Of a stretch of DNA of 64,000 bases, positions 22,525 through 33,911 are shown in pieces. The notes below the pieces were generated by a model, which saw only the letters and a list, made by a program, of their open reading frames with translations, searched no databases and had not been told where the DNA came from. Location of the stretch: positions 2,356,001 through 2,420,000 of the forward strand of contig NC_085855.1 in the NCBI RefSeq assembly GCF_020906515.1, written 5' to 3'. The position numbers were made by a program, and so were the translations under genes. This stretch comes from Vanrija pseudolonga (lineage: Eukaryota > Basidiomycota > Tremellomycetes > Trichosporonales > Trichosporonaceae). The stretch's first letter is position 1, and every line of letters begins with the position of its first letter.

Positions 22525-22584
22525 AAGCACAAGCACAAGCACAAGCACAAGCACAAGCACAAGCACAAGCACAAGCACAAGCAC
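22525..22584. repeat. AAGCAC hexanucleotide array, 10 copies
   Basis: Sixty bases of perfect tandem AAGCAC units. No gene is supported across it. A length of 6n would leave any frame intact, but the reading is Lys-His in a frame with no other support. Confidence 0.92.
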
Positions 22585-23877
22585 TGCCCAGCGGTCATCT
22601 GCAGTTGTCTGCTACACAGAGTTGTCATGTCTCAAGACACATTCCTGCCGAGAACAAGGCTACAGAGTGACACCTGACGGGCATTGCCGACCCCACAAAT
22701 TGAGATAATAGCGAGCCCGAGGCAAGGGGGCGCACGTACGGCGCTGTAGATCAACTCAACCGCACGCTCAGTGTTCTTGCTTGGCGCAGTCGTCGGGAGG
22801 GGAGGGAGGGGGACCAGCAGCGCCCAGCCGACCCGGCCCAGGCAAGTGACAGGCCCGGGACAGGACAACCAACGCACGGCAGCCCCGCACGTCGGCGCGA
22901 TATCTCCCTCCGGCACACATTTACCGGCCATGTCTGGCACAGCGCTGCGGGTGCTGATTGGCGGCATTGACCGTGAGCGTCGGTTCTGGTCGGCTTGGCC
23001 CTTGATCCCTGCCGCCACCTTCGGCTGCGATGCCGTCACTTTCGGCAGGTTGCCTCGTCTTTTTGTTCCGCTCGAACGGTAAAGACGTGATACCCGGTGC
23101 GTCAAGTGGATTTGTGGGGAGGATGGGGGTGCCTAGACAGGAATTTAGTGCAGGCACCGTAATAGCAAAGGAAAGACTCCCTCCTCCGAGTGGTGTCAGT
23201 CAATACAAGCTCGTCCGGAAGTTGGACGGCAGGGCTGGAATTGCTGGGCTTGAAGCCATCGCGGCCTCGCCGCCGCCGGCACCGCACTGTTGCGGGGATG
23301 CCGACGTCCACGTCCACACGTTGATGCCGGCTTGCCGGTGGATGCGATGCCAGACAATGCGGGTCGCCGATAGGGGCAAGGTTGCTCCATTGTCACACGG
23401 TTTATCCGGGTGGAGGTGCAGTGTGGCAGCGGAGTCGGCGACAGCCCGGGGGGCTCGTTCAAGACGACGTCTCGCTGCGAGAGTAGCGCCTCGATGCAGC
23501 TGTGCAGACCGATGCGTCTGAGACTAGACCGCCGGGCAATGGAACCACGAACGACAAGTCACGAGGCTCTCAAACCCTCTCTACCTCGCTCCTCGAGGCC
23601 GACTTGACCCGGGACCACCTTGACACCAGTCATGTGCCACCACGTCGTCTTTTTTGTGTTCGTTTCCGAGGCGATAGTGTGCAGCCCGCACCCCTCTCCA
23701 CGCTGAGCACATGCACACGCATGTGTACCTGCGGCCCCACAAAAAGTGTGCAAACTTTGACGCCCAGCCCGAGATACTGGATCCGGCACGGGGGGCACGG
23801 GAGGTTAGTCGCCGCGGAAGCTCGATTGTTTAGATTTTCTCTCTTTTCTCGCCTGTCCAAGCCATGCATCACCACGG

Positions 23878-26291
23878 TCACCACATCCGACGCCCCTCCT
23901 GGATACGCTGTTCGAGCTCGCTGGGCCCGTAAAAGTTCTTGTGGGCGTCCGTCACCCACGTCCCAACCGCAAAGAGCGCCACGATGGCGAGCACCACCAC
24001 GTCGTAGTTCATGCTGCTGCCCGTCACCGGGAGCGCGGGCGGGAACGCAAAGCAGACCGACGTCGTGAGGAGGAACGCAAGCGCCACGGCGTTAATCGGA
24101 CGCCGCCAGCGACCGAGCGACCACGTCCGGGGCTGGTCGGCGTACACTGCGTCGCCGCGGACAAAGACGATGAGGACTGGGGAGTTAGTGGGTGCAGAGG
24201 TGTGTCTCGTGAGTGTGTGGGCCTGGCACAGGTCAAAGGGGCACACAGGTGTCGACCTCGGCACCAAGGGCCACATCACTGGAGACGAATACCGAGCGGC
24301 TCCACCAGCGGCGCCCGAAAGGCGCCCCGGCACGCAGCCTACCAAACACATTCACCAACTCGTACTCACTCGGGATGAAGTAGCTGATCTGCAGGAGAGA
24401 CAGCGACGATGAAGCGATAGCATTGAACGCGACGGTAGACCCGAGGTCTGGAGTGGGTGTTAGCTCCGACACCGGGCTCCAGGTCGTTCAGAGGGAGGCG
24501 TTGAGGACAAGGCTGCCGACTGCGCCACTCGGGACCACCGAGTGGGGGAGCGACTTGGGGGGTGGATCCAGCGAGTGGTTCGTGGTCGTCGTCTTTCTCT
24601 TCACTCGCCGCGCCGTGATCAAGCAGGCACCCCTCATCGTCCACCCTACTCACAAATCAGTCCCAGCACCACACACCACACGAGCACAAAGACGACACTC
24701 CACACGGGCACCTTGAGGGTGGGGTGCACCGGCGCGAGGATGGGGCTCAGGTGCCCGAGGCCGCGGTCACGCGCAAATGTCCACACCATGCGCGAGGCGA
24801 TCGTCATGATGCCCTGGGTCATGAAGACCATGCAGAGGAAGTTGAACATTGCGAGGCAGGTGGCCTGGAGTGTGTCAGTGGGAACTCACGTACGCAGGAG
24901 AGCCTGTTGACTCACCCCCGCGGCACTGTTCGTCGCCTGCTGGTAGATGGCGAGGAGCGGTCCCGTAGGGCTAGCAATCACTGCGTCAATGTCCTTGAGA
25001 CACAGGAGGAGGATGACGAGGAAGAGCCAGCCGGTAACGGCACCGAGCGCGATTGCTAGGAGGCTGGGTGAGTGTCAGCGCGGGTGGCCACCGCAATTTA
25101 CCACACCCCCACTCACAGCACCTTGGGCCCATTCTTGGACGGCGCCGGCATCTCCTCCATCATATGCGTGATCGCGTCGTAGCCGGCAAGACCAAGAGTC
25201 GACTGGAGCAGGCCAAGGAGGAAGGCAACACCGTCCGGCCACTAGGCGTCAGCTATGTGCTCCGTTGCCCTGGACCCACCCCCGTCTCGTTGGTGAACGT
25301 CGCGAATACGGCCTTGGGCGGCTGGAACCCCGGGCTCGCGGTGGCCAGGAGCACGATGCTGACCACCACGATGCCGCTGACGCCCCAGTAGAACCCTGCC
25401 TTCTCGACCAGCGGCAGGAGGCGGATGGCAAACGTGTTGAGCAGGAAGGGGAGGATGCAGAAGGCGATGTAGATGAGGAACGTGTGCCAGTTGGTGAGAG
25501 TAAAGTCGGGGTGCCAGAGGGCGACGAAGCTGCGCGCGGCGCGAGTGTCAGCAAGTGTCGCACACCGTTGGAGTGAGCGGCTCGCCCAGGTGTGATGACC
25601 GGCATGAGCTGACCCGTTTGCACTTACGCCGAGATGAACGTGCCGCAAAAGGCCGCCGACACGGCCGTCAGCGCGATCCAGCCGGCAGCAGCGAGCCACC
25701 CGACGACGTAGGACACGGGACGGCGGTACCGCTCCGGCGTGATGATGTCTGGTGCATCAGTCGCGATATCTATCTTTCGACCCGTCTACTCACAAACCCA
25801 GTCATACTGCCCCCCGGTGACGGGGTAGACATGGCAGAACTCGGCCAGACTCAAGCCCGTCGTGGCGGCGCCGATCGCCGAGACGATACAGCCGTACACT
25901 ACCGACACGGAGCCGCCAGAGGGTAGCACGACGCCGAGGCTGGGGCGGGGGTTAGCGGCGCAGCGACAAGTCGCACCATGCACCGTACTCACGCCGCAGA
26001 CCTGAACAAGCACGGGTTAGTATCGTCAAAACATCACACAAGCCCATGCCCACGCACATCCCTGACGAGTCAGCATGCCGAGAGTTTGTTGTTGTCGTCG
26101 TCCCACGCGACATGACGCAGGCCACGCGCCTACTCACCCGTCCACGAATTAAGCATGATAAAGGCCATGCCCAAGCACGCGAGAAAGCTAAACCTGCGCT
26201 CGAGGTGGACCACGCCCGTGCCCGTGCCCGTGCCCGTGCCATCTGCCTGCGGGCTGGCCACAGCCTCCTTCTCCTCGTCGCTGTGGGACAT
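23878..26291 (-). CDS. Amino-acid/choline transporter (APC superfamily, ACT family) with microexons
   Basis: Eleven exons (26138-26291, 26058-26061, 25993-26001, 25794-25939, 25628-25748, 25280-25529, 25117-25241, 24916-25063, 24654-24864, 24370-24447, 23878-24176) encode 514 residues. Twelve membrane segments and ACT-family motifs are visible: SFLACLGMAFIMLNSWTGMS, LPSGGS, AEFCHVYPVTGGQYDWV, RRPVSYVVGW, GLAGYDAITHMMEEMP, SRMVWTFARDRGLG, GSTVAFNAI. The first of these is complete only if a 4-nt and a 9-nt exon are both included; the spliced length is then an exact multiple of three. Yeast relatives import choline (Hnm1), GABA or polyamines; the substrate here is open. A Gly-Thr repeat sits near residue 20. 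Two of the last introns are about 200 nt, unusually long here. Confidence 0.85.
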
Positions 26292-29043
26292 TAGTGTTGT
26301 TGTTGCTGCTCGTTGTGCAGCGCTGCGCTGCCAAGACATGGAAACTTGCGCTAGCGCTATTTATGTGCCGACCTCCTCGCTGCTATCGTGACTGACTGAC
26401 CGTTGCTGTTGCAGACATTTGCAGCCGCAGCCGATGGCGTGCTGGGTGCACAAAGCCCGATAGGGTATCCGGCGTCAGCAGCGTCGTACTGGTGCGGGCG
26501 TACATAGCAACAACAGTGTCCGTCTCCACGGCGAACGGCAGGTCCAAGGCCCGACTCGGCTCAGCTGACGCAGGCAACAGGAATAGAAGCCACCGAGGGA
26601 GGGACGTTTGCCAAGCAGCTTCCATGGTGTTCAGAACACCAATCGCCCCGAGTCAGACGAGCTCGAGTCAGAGTCAAGCCAGCTCCAGTCCGAGTCCGAG
26701 TCAGGGGGCCAGCCGCTCTCGTCGACGAGAATACACGCGGGGTGGCACAAGTCGGCCCGACGATGAGCAACAGTGGTGCGAGTGGCGCCGGGGTCTGCTG
26801 CGCCCTCGGGTCGGCAAGCCGCGACCATCGCGTATCGTTTGCTAAAGGACAACCTGCCTGAACAGTGTGAGTCGCACTGCGGCCGGCGGGTGGCCTTGTA
26901 CATGCATACATATCCTTGCAGTCGACACAGGCTGGGCAAATCGCTGGAGGGCTTTCGAGCCATGTAAATTTATTCTTCACCCCATTTTGCCATGTGACAT
27001 CCGCGTGTCATCCCTCTCGCCACGTGATCTTTTGTCTATTCATCCCACCCATATACTCGCGTGACTGCCGCGTGTATTTACTCCCGCTATTCGGCCCATT
27101 GTTGACCCTAGTTTCGCCTTTGTGGCCAGGCCGCAGTGTTGTGTTTATTTTTTTCTGTTTGCCGACTTTCCTAAAGGAAACAAGTCGAACAAGGCGGCAA
27201 GGCAAAAGGGGGTAACCTCGACGCCACTGGTGCTGTTCGCCTGCCAGCCACTCGACAGAGACGACAACCTCCTCGCCGCCATTTGATCTGCAGGGTCTCG
27301 ATCAAGGGGAAGGACCGAGGGACCTCCCGTCGTCGCCAATGTCCAACTCCATGTATCATGTAGTGAAGGCAACAGAACATGCATGGTCATGTGGTGTGGT
27401 AATGGGTGGCTGTTCTTTGGGCGCGTTGTTTACGCCCAAACATGCGCAGCAGTGGTGTGCTGGAAAAGATGAAACAGTGCCCACGGCAGACCCGTCCGTA
27501 CCCGCGCTCTCATTGCCGGCAGCGCCGTGTTTAAACTCGGCAGGGCATCGACGACGCTAGCACACGACCCGTGGCGTGGCCCCTCTTTTGTTCGTCGGAG
27601 CGGACATGAACTGGCCAGGCTTTGTGCAGGTCTCCCGCATTGCGTCACTAGGGCCAGTCATATGGCCGCTGTGGTGCTTGTCGAGAGGAACAGTTGTGCT
27701 GTTAATTGGTTGGCCGTGGCTGGCTCTTACTGCGACCCCCTTGTCGCCCATCTGATGGGCCATGTTTGGTGCTTGCGTGGGTCTCAACAAGTTGTATTGA
27801 CGTCAGGTTGAATCGTCTTTATTGGTTTAGAGGCACCGCCCAAAATCTATTATTGAGGGGATTAGGCTAGGCAGGCGGTGCGGGCAACGACGACCGCCAT
27901 GGCTGGCGGCGGGTGTTAGGGTGTGGTGGTTGTAAAAAGCGGTAGTGCGGTGCTGGTGCGGCGCGCGGCGCGGCGTCGCCCGTGGTCCTAGTCGCGCCGT
28001 TACGCGTCGTACCGTGTGGGCCACGCGCGCATGCCGCGAGAGGGTTCAAACCGGCCCGTAGTGTTTGTTATGCTTTGAGTTGTCGTGTGGACACCATGCT
28101 GCTGCTGCTGCATGCTGCATGTTATTGTCCATTCATGAGCAACCACCCCGTTCTTGTCTCTGCCAAGTCCCCCCGTTTATTCTCTGCTGCACCCAAGACC
28201 TGTTCGAGGGTTGTTGTTGTGACCTTGTCCTGCCGAGTAAACCAGCGAGGCGAAAAAAAGAAATGCCCAGTTTGCCCAAACAAGCAAACCGCGGAGACGA
28301 GCCACGACGAGGGGGTCTCAACAAGTGGTAACTCCCCTGAATGCCTCCAGGGGACAGCTCAGGGACAACAACCAAGGACGCGCTCGCTCGGGGACAGTGG
28401 CCTCGCGCTCTGCCGCGGCGGCGCGTCAACAAAGGCTGCCCCCGGCTGCACTGGCTGCACCACGCCGCCCGCACACACCCCTCACCGAGTCCCAGTTGGG
28501 TTTGACCTGACTGCCCCCGATCCCTCTGGTAACCCTGGTGCCCGCGCGCTGCCCGTCCTGGGTGGCACCACACACCACACGACTCCTGCCCACGGCACCA
28601 CCACCCACACCCCCCCAGCACCCTCATTCTTACTCCTTCTGCATCGACCCCCAATCAACACCGTCTTGTCCTCTTTCTCTTGTTCAGTTCTCGTCTCCTC
28701 GACCCTCCTTGACGCTCAGACACTCGTTGGCTCGCTGGCCCCAGCTCGATCCCCCGACACCCCGACGCTCGACTCTCCCCCGACACTCGCTAGGTCTCCA
28801 TCAAAACACCTGCAGCCCCGGCACCGTCGACCACCCACACCACCACCTCCTCCCACCACCGACACCAACACCTATCACTCGCACTCACCCACACCCTCGT
28901 TTTCTCTGTGTCTCTCCCCTCCCCCAACCTCCTCCCCTCCTCCGTCCCTTCGACACACATCGACTTGACGTTGACTCTCCCGACTGGACACTCCTACCAC
29001 ACCTAAACCCAACAAACACCCACGTCTAGGCAACACACCCACA
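26292..29043. other. Intergenic, 2.75 kb
   Basis: A divergent stretch between the permease and the DPBB-protein gene. It carries no supported gene. A 328-codon ORF from 27982 is Pro/Thr/Ser-rich, has no motif and runs through a C-rich leader-like segment (about 28500-29040), probably the promoter or 5' leader of the gene at 29044. Imperfect GAGTCA-like repeats lie near 26650-26705. Confidence 0.5.
26359..26365 (-). promoter_or_regulatory. TATA-like element of the ACT-family permease
   Basis: Reads ATAAATA on the minus strand, about 70 bp upstream of the ATG at 26291. Confidence 0.45.
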
Positions 29044-30023
29044 ATGCTCATCGCACCCATCCTCTCGGCCGCTACTCTGGCCTCTGTTGTGGCCGCTGGC
29101 AGCCACCTTGGCTCGCGCGGCAAGCACATTCGCCGCAGTGAAGTCGCTTTCCCCGGCCAGAAGCGTGGCTCGGGTCTCCCAGCCTCGGTCTCCAACTCCA
29201 AGGCCACTTGGTACTCGCTCACCCCCGAGGAGGGAGGTACCATTGTCGCATGCGGCGGTGGTTCTCCGTGAGTACAACTAGACTTTGCTGATGCCGCGCG
29301 CGACGCTCACGCCTTTCCTACAGTGACATGAACTCGTACTATGTCGCCATGAACACGCAAATGTTCAACATGGACCAGTGCTACCAGTGGATCACCATCA
29401 CTGCCAACGGCAAGACTACCTCGGCCCAGATTCTCGACTCGTGCCCCACCTGCCCCACCTACGGCCAGGTCGACATGTCGCCCGGCCTCATGGAGTTCTT
29501 TGACCCCGGAAAGAAGGCTGGCGTTATTACCATTTCTTGGACTTCGGGTGGCGGCGGCGGTGGCGGCGACAGCGGCGGCAACCAGGACCCCACCACGACG
29601 ACTACCAAGAACAAGCCCACGCCCACCCCCGAGCCCGAGAGCACCTGGTCGCCCCCTCCTCCTCCTCCTCCTACCACCACCACGACGCCTCCTCCTACCA
29701 CCACCACCGAGTCGTCGACCACGACTACCGAGTCGAGCACGACCACCACGTCGACCACCACGTCGTTTTCGTCGAGCGCGAGCGCCAACTCGACGACCAT
29801 TTCGTCGACTACCTCGCTCAACGCGACCACCTCGCTCCTCAACGCCACGTCCATTGCCAACGTGACTGGCACGACCTTCTCGCTTGCCAACGCTACTGCC
29901 ACCCTCGGCCACGACGCAGTGGTTACCGACATTCCCTCTGCTCCTGCTGGCGGCAACCTGGCCCAGGTCGGCAACCTTGTCGCCAACATTGGCCGCATCA
30001 TTGTCCTCGGCGCTTCGATCTAA
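29044..30023 (+). CDS. Secreted RlpA-like/expansin-like double-psi beta-barrel protein
   Basis: Two exons (29044-29267, 29324-30023) encode 307 residues; the intron is GTGAGT...CTGAT...CAG. The protein has an N-terminal signal peptide (ATLASVVAAG) and a dibasic site (HIRR) near residue 30. A DPBB domain at about 55-160 carries ATWYSLTPEEGGTIVACGG, YVAMNTQMF, CYQWITI, ILDSCPTCPTYGQVDMSP and FFDPGKKAGVITISW. The conserved Asp and Cys pairs match the RlpA-like/barwin-like fold found in expansin-like and loosenin-type fungal proteins. A linker rich in Gly, then Thr/Pro/Ser, runs from about 165 to 270 and is likely heavily O-glycosylated. The C-terminus (NIGRIIVLGASI) is hydrophobic and could be a GPI signal, though weak. 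A non-hydrolytic wall-loosening role is the family-based guess. Confidence 0.8.
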
Positions 30024-31830
30024 GCGTCGTCAATCATCTGACATTCACGACACCTTGACGGACTATGATGGGCGGTGAACTTGCTTTCACCAATTCGCAC
30101 GCACTTTGCCTTTTCTTCATTTCGCTCTGCACTTTTTGTGTCCCGGTTCTGCGCGAGCTCCAGGAGGGCCCGCCCGACCTGGACGTTGACGGCTTTGGCG
30201 TCAAACCCAACCACCTATTCCCCCCAAACCACAACCACCCCCGCCACCCTACAAACCAGTTCTATTGTACCTGTCAATGACACCCCCGCCCCCTACAGTA
30301 CCCCCTTTGGCTCTGTCTGGACGGAGCGTGCTAGCGTGCTCTTGCCCAGGCGAGTAATGACCATATGCTCAGGCTTCTATGCATGGGTTGATAACTGCGG
30401 CGCAGGGATGTCTGGAAGAGGCTGGGCTGGCTCGAGCGGCGCTTTGACCCAAGACATCGCATTTAGATCCAGCCAAGGCTCGAGCGGGTCAATGAAAAAG
30501 ACTAATGTATCGTGCCGTAGATGTACCCTGCAATGGTTGCAGTAGTCGTACTCGATGAAGGCACTGCACAAGGTGGCGGCAGACGTGCAGACGTGACAAC
30601 GGTTTCGGACTCCGCGACGCAGCCCCTGTCCCGTGGACACGGGGCAGGAACGGGGAGGCGGGTGCAGTTGGGTGCAGAGGCACGGCAGGTAGCCTTGCAC
30701 GCCACGCAGCCCGTAATGAAAGTTGTGCTGGTACATGCGTGCTGCACAGTGCAGACTACGTCGCGGTGGACAAAGCGTCAAGGGATCCAAAGGGAGTTGT
30801 CATTGTTGCTTGGGTCGAGGGCATGCCTGTGCCACTTGGTGATAAAGTTTGGGCTTCGGGAAGGGGGGACACGGAGATGGGGCAATGTCCGCGATACTGC
30901 CAGCCTGCAAACAACACTTCCACTGCTGTCGAGGCCGTTGCAACTCGATATCCACCACGTACAATGCCCCATGGGGCTTCAATAAGAACAGTAGACAGCG
31001 TACTTATACACTTCAGACCTCCTCCAGAGTTGCTGTCAGCTGAAATCCCAGACGGCATCTGCATATCGCTTAAGAGTGCCTCGGCGTGGCAAGACCGGCA
31101 GGAAGTCGGTCCCCCCGGCGCCCGCGTCCCAGTGCCGAGCCGACCTGGGCGGCGGTTGGCAGCCATGTACATGCTTGGTGGTCTTGGAGATCTGAGCACG
31201 TCCTGAGCAACCCTCTGCCTGCGCCGAGGTCAAAGCCGCAACTCCGGGGTGTCGGACGGAGGTGGCTGGTCGGTCGGATGTCGGCCGTTGTACAGTCGGA
31301 TGTCGGACCACATCCTCTTCCCTTCGACATTGTGTCTTGAATCGTCCCAGTTACTAGCCCAACTGTTAACATGGTGCTCTGCCAACTCTCATGAAGCCCT
31401 GCTTGCCTGTACTCATAAATACTCTCCTTCCAAGACGCCTGGCTCACTACCTTCGGCACTCGAGTGGCATTGTGGCACCGGCACCAACTGTGGTCACGAC
31501 GAGGCCACAAGCGATCGCCCGCTAACGGTCCCTGGCAGGGAGATAGACGGCCCACGGCGTCTCGGCATCTCCACCTACGGGCGCCGGGTGCCGCCCGCGT
31601 CGTCGCGTCGGCTGCTGCTACGACTAGCGATTCGGATGTGGGCAACCCGTGTGCAGGCGTCCCGATCTCGTCGGCTTGACAGCCGCCAGCCAGCTCCGAT
31701 CTCGTCGGTGTCGGAGTCTCGGCGTGTCTGGAATTTTGAGGACCCCCCGGGGGCCATGGAGGTCCTCCAAGACGTACTTAACCAGCCGAGCGGAGCACCA
31801 TGGATCTGTGACGACTTGACCTGAGACGCA
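30024..31830. other. Intergenic, 1.8 kb
   Basis: Overlapping ORFs of up to 191 codons occur on both strands, but none has a signature or consistent introns. Short repeats of the type TCGGATGTCGG lie near 31260-31305. It contains the promoter of the permease gene at 31831. Confidence 0.5.
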
Positions 31831-33601
31831 ATGGCCCAACGCACCAGCATCGACAAGGAGAAGGACTTTGAGACGGCCGTCTCGGCGCCTGTCGACGACA
31901 TCAGCCCCGAGGACGACAAGCGTATCCGGCGCAAGATCGACGCCATCGTCCTCCCGGCCATGTTTATCATCTTTTGTCTCCAGTTTGTAAGTGGGGCCCG
32001 AGCCGCACCCGCTGACCCCAGCTCGACAAAATCTGCATGAGCTACGCCGCGGTCATGGGCTTCATGGAGGATAACCACCTCACGACTGGGCAGTTCACCT
32101 GGCTTGGCAGCATCCTGTGTACGTCGCCGACGATGGGTGACGAGCTGAACTGCAGGGCTCGGCTTCCTGATCGGCCAGTACCCCCAGAACCTGCTCATGC
32201 AGAGGTTCCCCATCCCAAAGGTCCTCGCCGTGAACATTGTCATCTGGGGTGTGGTGCTGTGCATGATGGCCGTTGCGCACAACTTTGCTGGACTGATGGG
32301 GTGCCGATTGTAAGTGGTTGTCGGCGGCAACATGTCGCTTACCCCCCAGCTTGTTGGGCTTTTGTGAGGCTTGCGTCACTCCCGGATTCGCAGTTATGAC
32401 GGGACAGTGGTACAAGGTGCGCGAGCAGGGTGCTCGCACAGGCTTTTGGCTTTCGTTCGCCGGATTGGGCTTCATCATCGGCGGCTCGATGGGGTACGGC
32501 CTCGCCCAGGCCAACGACCAAGGCAAGCTCGCCCTCGCCGGCTGGAAGGTTCTCTTCATCATCCTCGGCGTGGTGACCGTCGCCTCTGGTGTGGCATTCG
32601 GACTCGTGGTGCCCAATTCCCCTTCCACCGCGTGGTTCTTCAACGAGGAGGACCGCAAGCTCGCCGTGCTCCGCGTGCGTGCCAACCAGCAGCCAACCAA
32701 GTCGGAATGGGACTGGAAGCAGTGTCGCGAGGCGATTCTCGACCCACTGGTGGGTGTGGTATCCTGGTGTTTGCTCATTACCACAGACCTGGTGCTACGC
32801 CGGCGTTGCATTCTTCTGCATGATTCCTTCGGGCGGCACGGGAATGTAAGTGACACAAAGGTGCTCAGCTTACCCTCCAGCCTCTTTACCCTCCTGATCA
32901 AGTCGTTTGGCTTTACTTCTCTCCAGACGCTCCTCCTTGGCATGGTCAATGCGTGGCTCTCTTTCAACTATGCCTTCTTCCCTTGGCTCGGAGACAAGAT
33001 CAAGAACCGTTGTGCCGTGGCCGCCGTGTGGCCTCTTGTTGGCATCGCCGGGCTCGCCATGGTCTGGGCTGTCCCTACCCACCTTCGCGTCGTGCGCCTT
33101 ATCGGCTACTACTTGTGCGTTGTATTACCTCGACCGTCCTCTAACGCTGCCCAGGATCACGCCACAGATCGTCTCGTATGTCACCACCATCTCGCTTATT
33201 ACTTCCAACGTCGCGGGCAAGACAAAGCGCACGACAGTCAACATCATCTACTTTGTGGCTGGTGAGATCGGGCCCTGTTTCAACCACTGACTCCCCAGTG
33301 TGCACTGGTAATCTCATCGGGCCGCAAATGTACCGTGCCAAAGACGCACCCAAGTTCACCTTTTTCTACACCTTCAACATTGCGTGCATCGCCATGACGG
33401 TTGTGCTGATCGTGGTTATTCTTCTCATTTATCGCCGTGAGAATGCCAGGCGCGACAAGCTCGAGGCCGCAAACGGTGTCGTGGAGTTTGATCCTGACAG
33501 CGACTTTACCGACCGGTGAGTAGGAGCGTGGCCGTGGCCAAGGGCGTATGGGCCATCGCTGACCTGACAGCACCAACCCGCACTTCCGGTACGCTTACTA
33601 G
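31831..33601 (+). CDS. Dal5-type MFS permease 1 (anion:cation symporter family)
   Basis: Nine exons (31831-31986, 32022-32118, 32156-32309, 32350-32749, 32787-32845, 32881-33114, 33155-33261, 33299-33515, 33571-33601) encode 484 residues. The N-terminal region KRIRRKIDAIVLPAMFIIFC and the following LDKICMSYAAVMG are typical of the allantoate/Dal5 group. Other fit points are LIGQYPQNLLMQRFP, LGFCEACVTPGF, FIPSGGTGI-like text near residue 290, NVAGKTKRTTVN and the C-terminal NPHFRYAY. Twelve membrane segments are expected. Yeast Dal5 imports allantoate, ureidosuccinate and some dipeptides; relatives carry nicotinate, pantothenate or other organic anions, so the substrate is open. One intron uses a GTGCGT donor. 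It is convergent with a second member of the family, 310 bp away. Confidence 0.86.
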
Positions 33602-33911
33602 GGAGAGGGGGGATGCGGGGTTTGATCATGGTGATGGGTGGGGTTCGACAACATGAGAGAATCATAGGAATACGAATGAACGATGTGACAGCAACCTGGA
33701 ACTGGGTTTAGTAGCGCTGTAGTATCCTGGGCGAGCTAGGCGAGAAGTCCGCGCCACCGTGAAGGGAGTACATGGCGATTGCATCTAACACCATTTCCCT
33801 AACGAGCCACCGCAAGCCTCGAGTGTGTCTGTGCAAGTACTGTAGCACCGCCTCCTTATGACCAGCACATCACCAACCAATTCATCCCCATACAATAATC
33901 TCTCTACAAAC
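33602..33911. other. Convergent 3' regions of two permease genes
   Basis: 310 bp between the stop codons of two convergent Dal5-type genes. It presumably holds both polyadenylation sites. I see nothing else. Confidence 0.6.

Larger units (their letters stand above)
21453..23877. other. Intergenic, 2.4 kb
   Basis: GC-rich with pyrimidine-rich patches. Several ORFs of 60-210 codons occur but none has a recognisable domain or splice pattern, and one merely translates the hexanucleotide repeat at 22525-22584. Confidence 0.5.

Noticed and set aside
27982-28968. 328-codon Pro/Thr/Ser-rich ORF
   Set aside because: Its composition simply follows the C-rich DNA, it has no motif, and it lies where the promoter and leader of the gene at 29044 are expected.
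26292-29043. Possible mobile element in the large intergenic gap
   Set aside because: No terminal repeats, target duplications or transposase/polymerase motifs were seen here or elsewhere in the window.
30377-30790. Cys-containing 137-codon minus-strand ORF
   Set aside because: A scatter of Cys and His looked zinc-finger-like, but spacing fits no known finger and there is no start or splice support.
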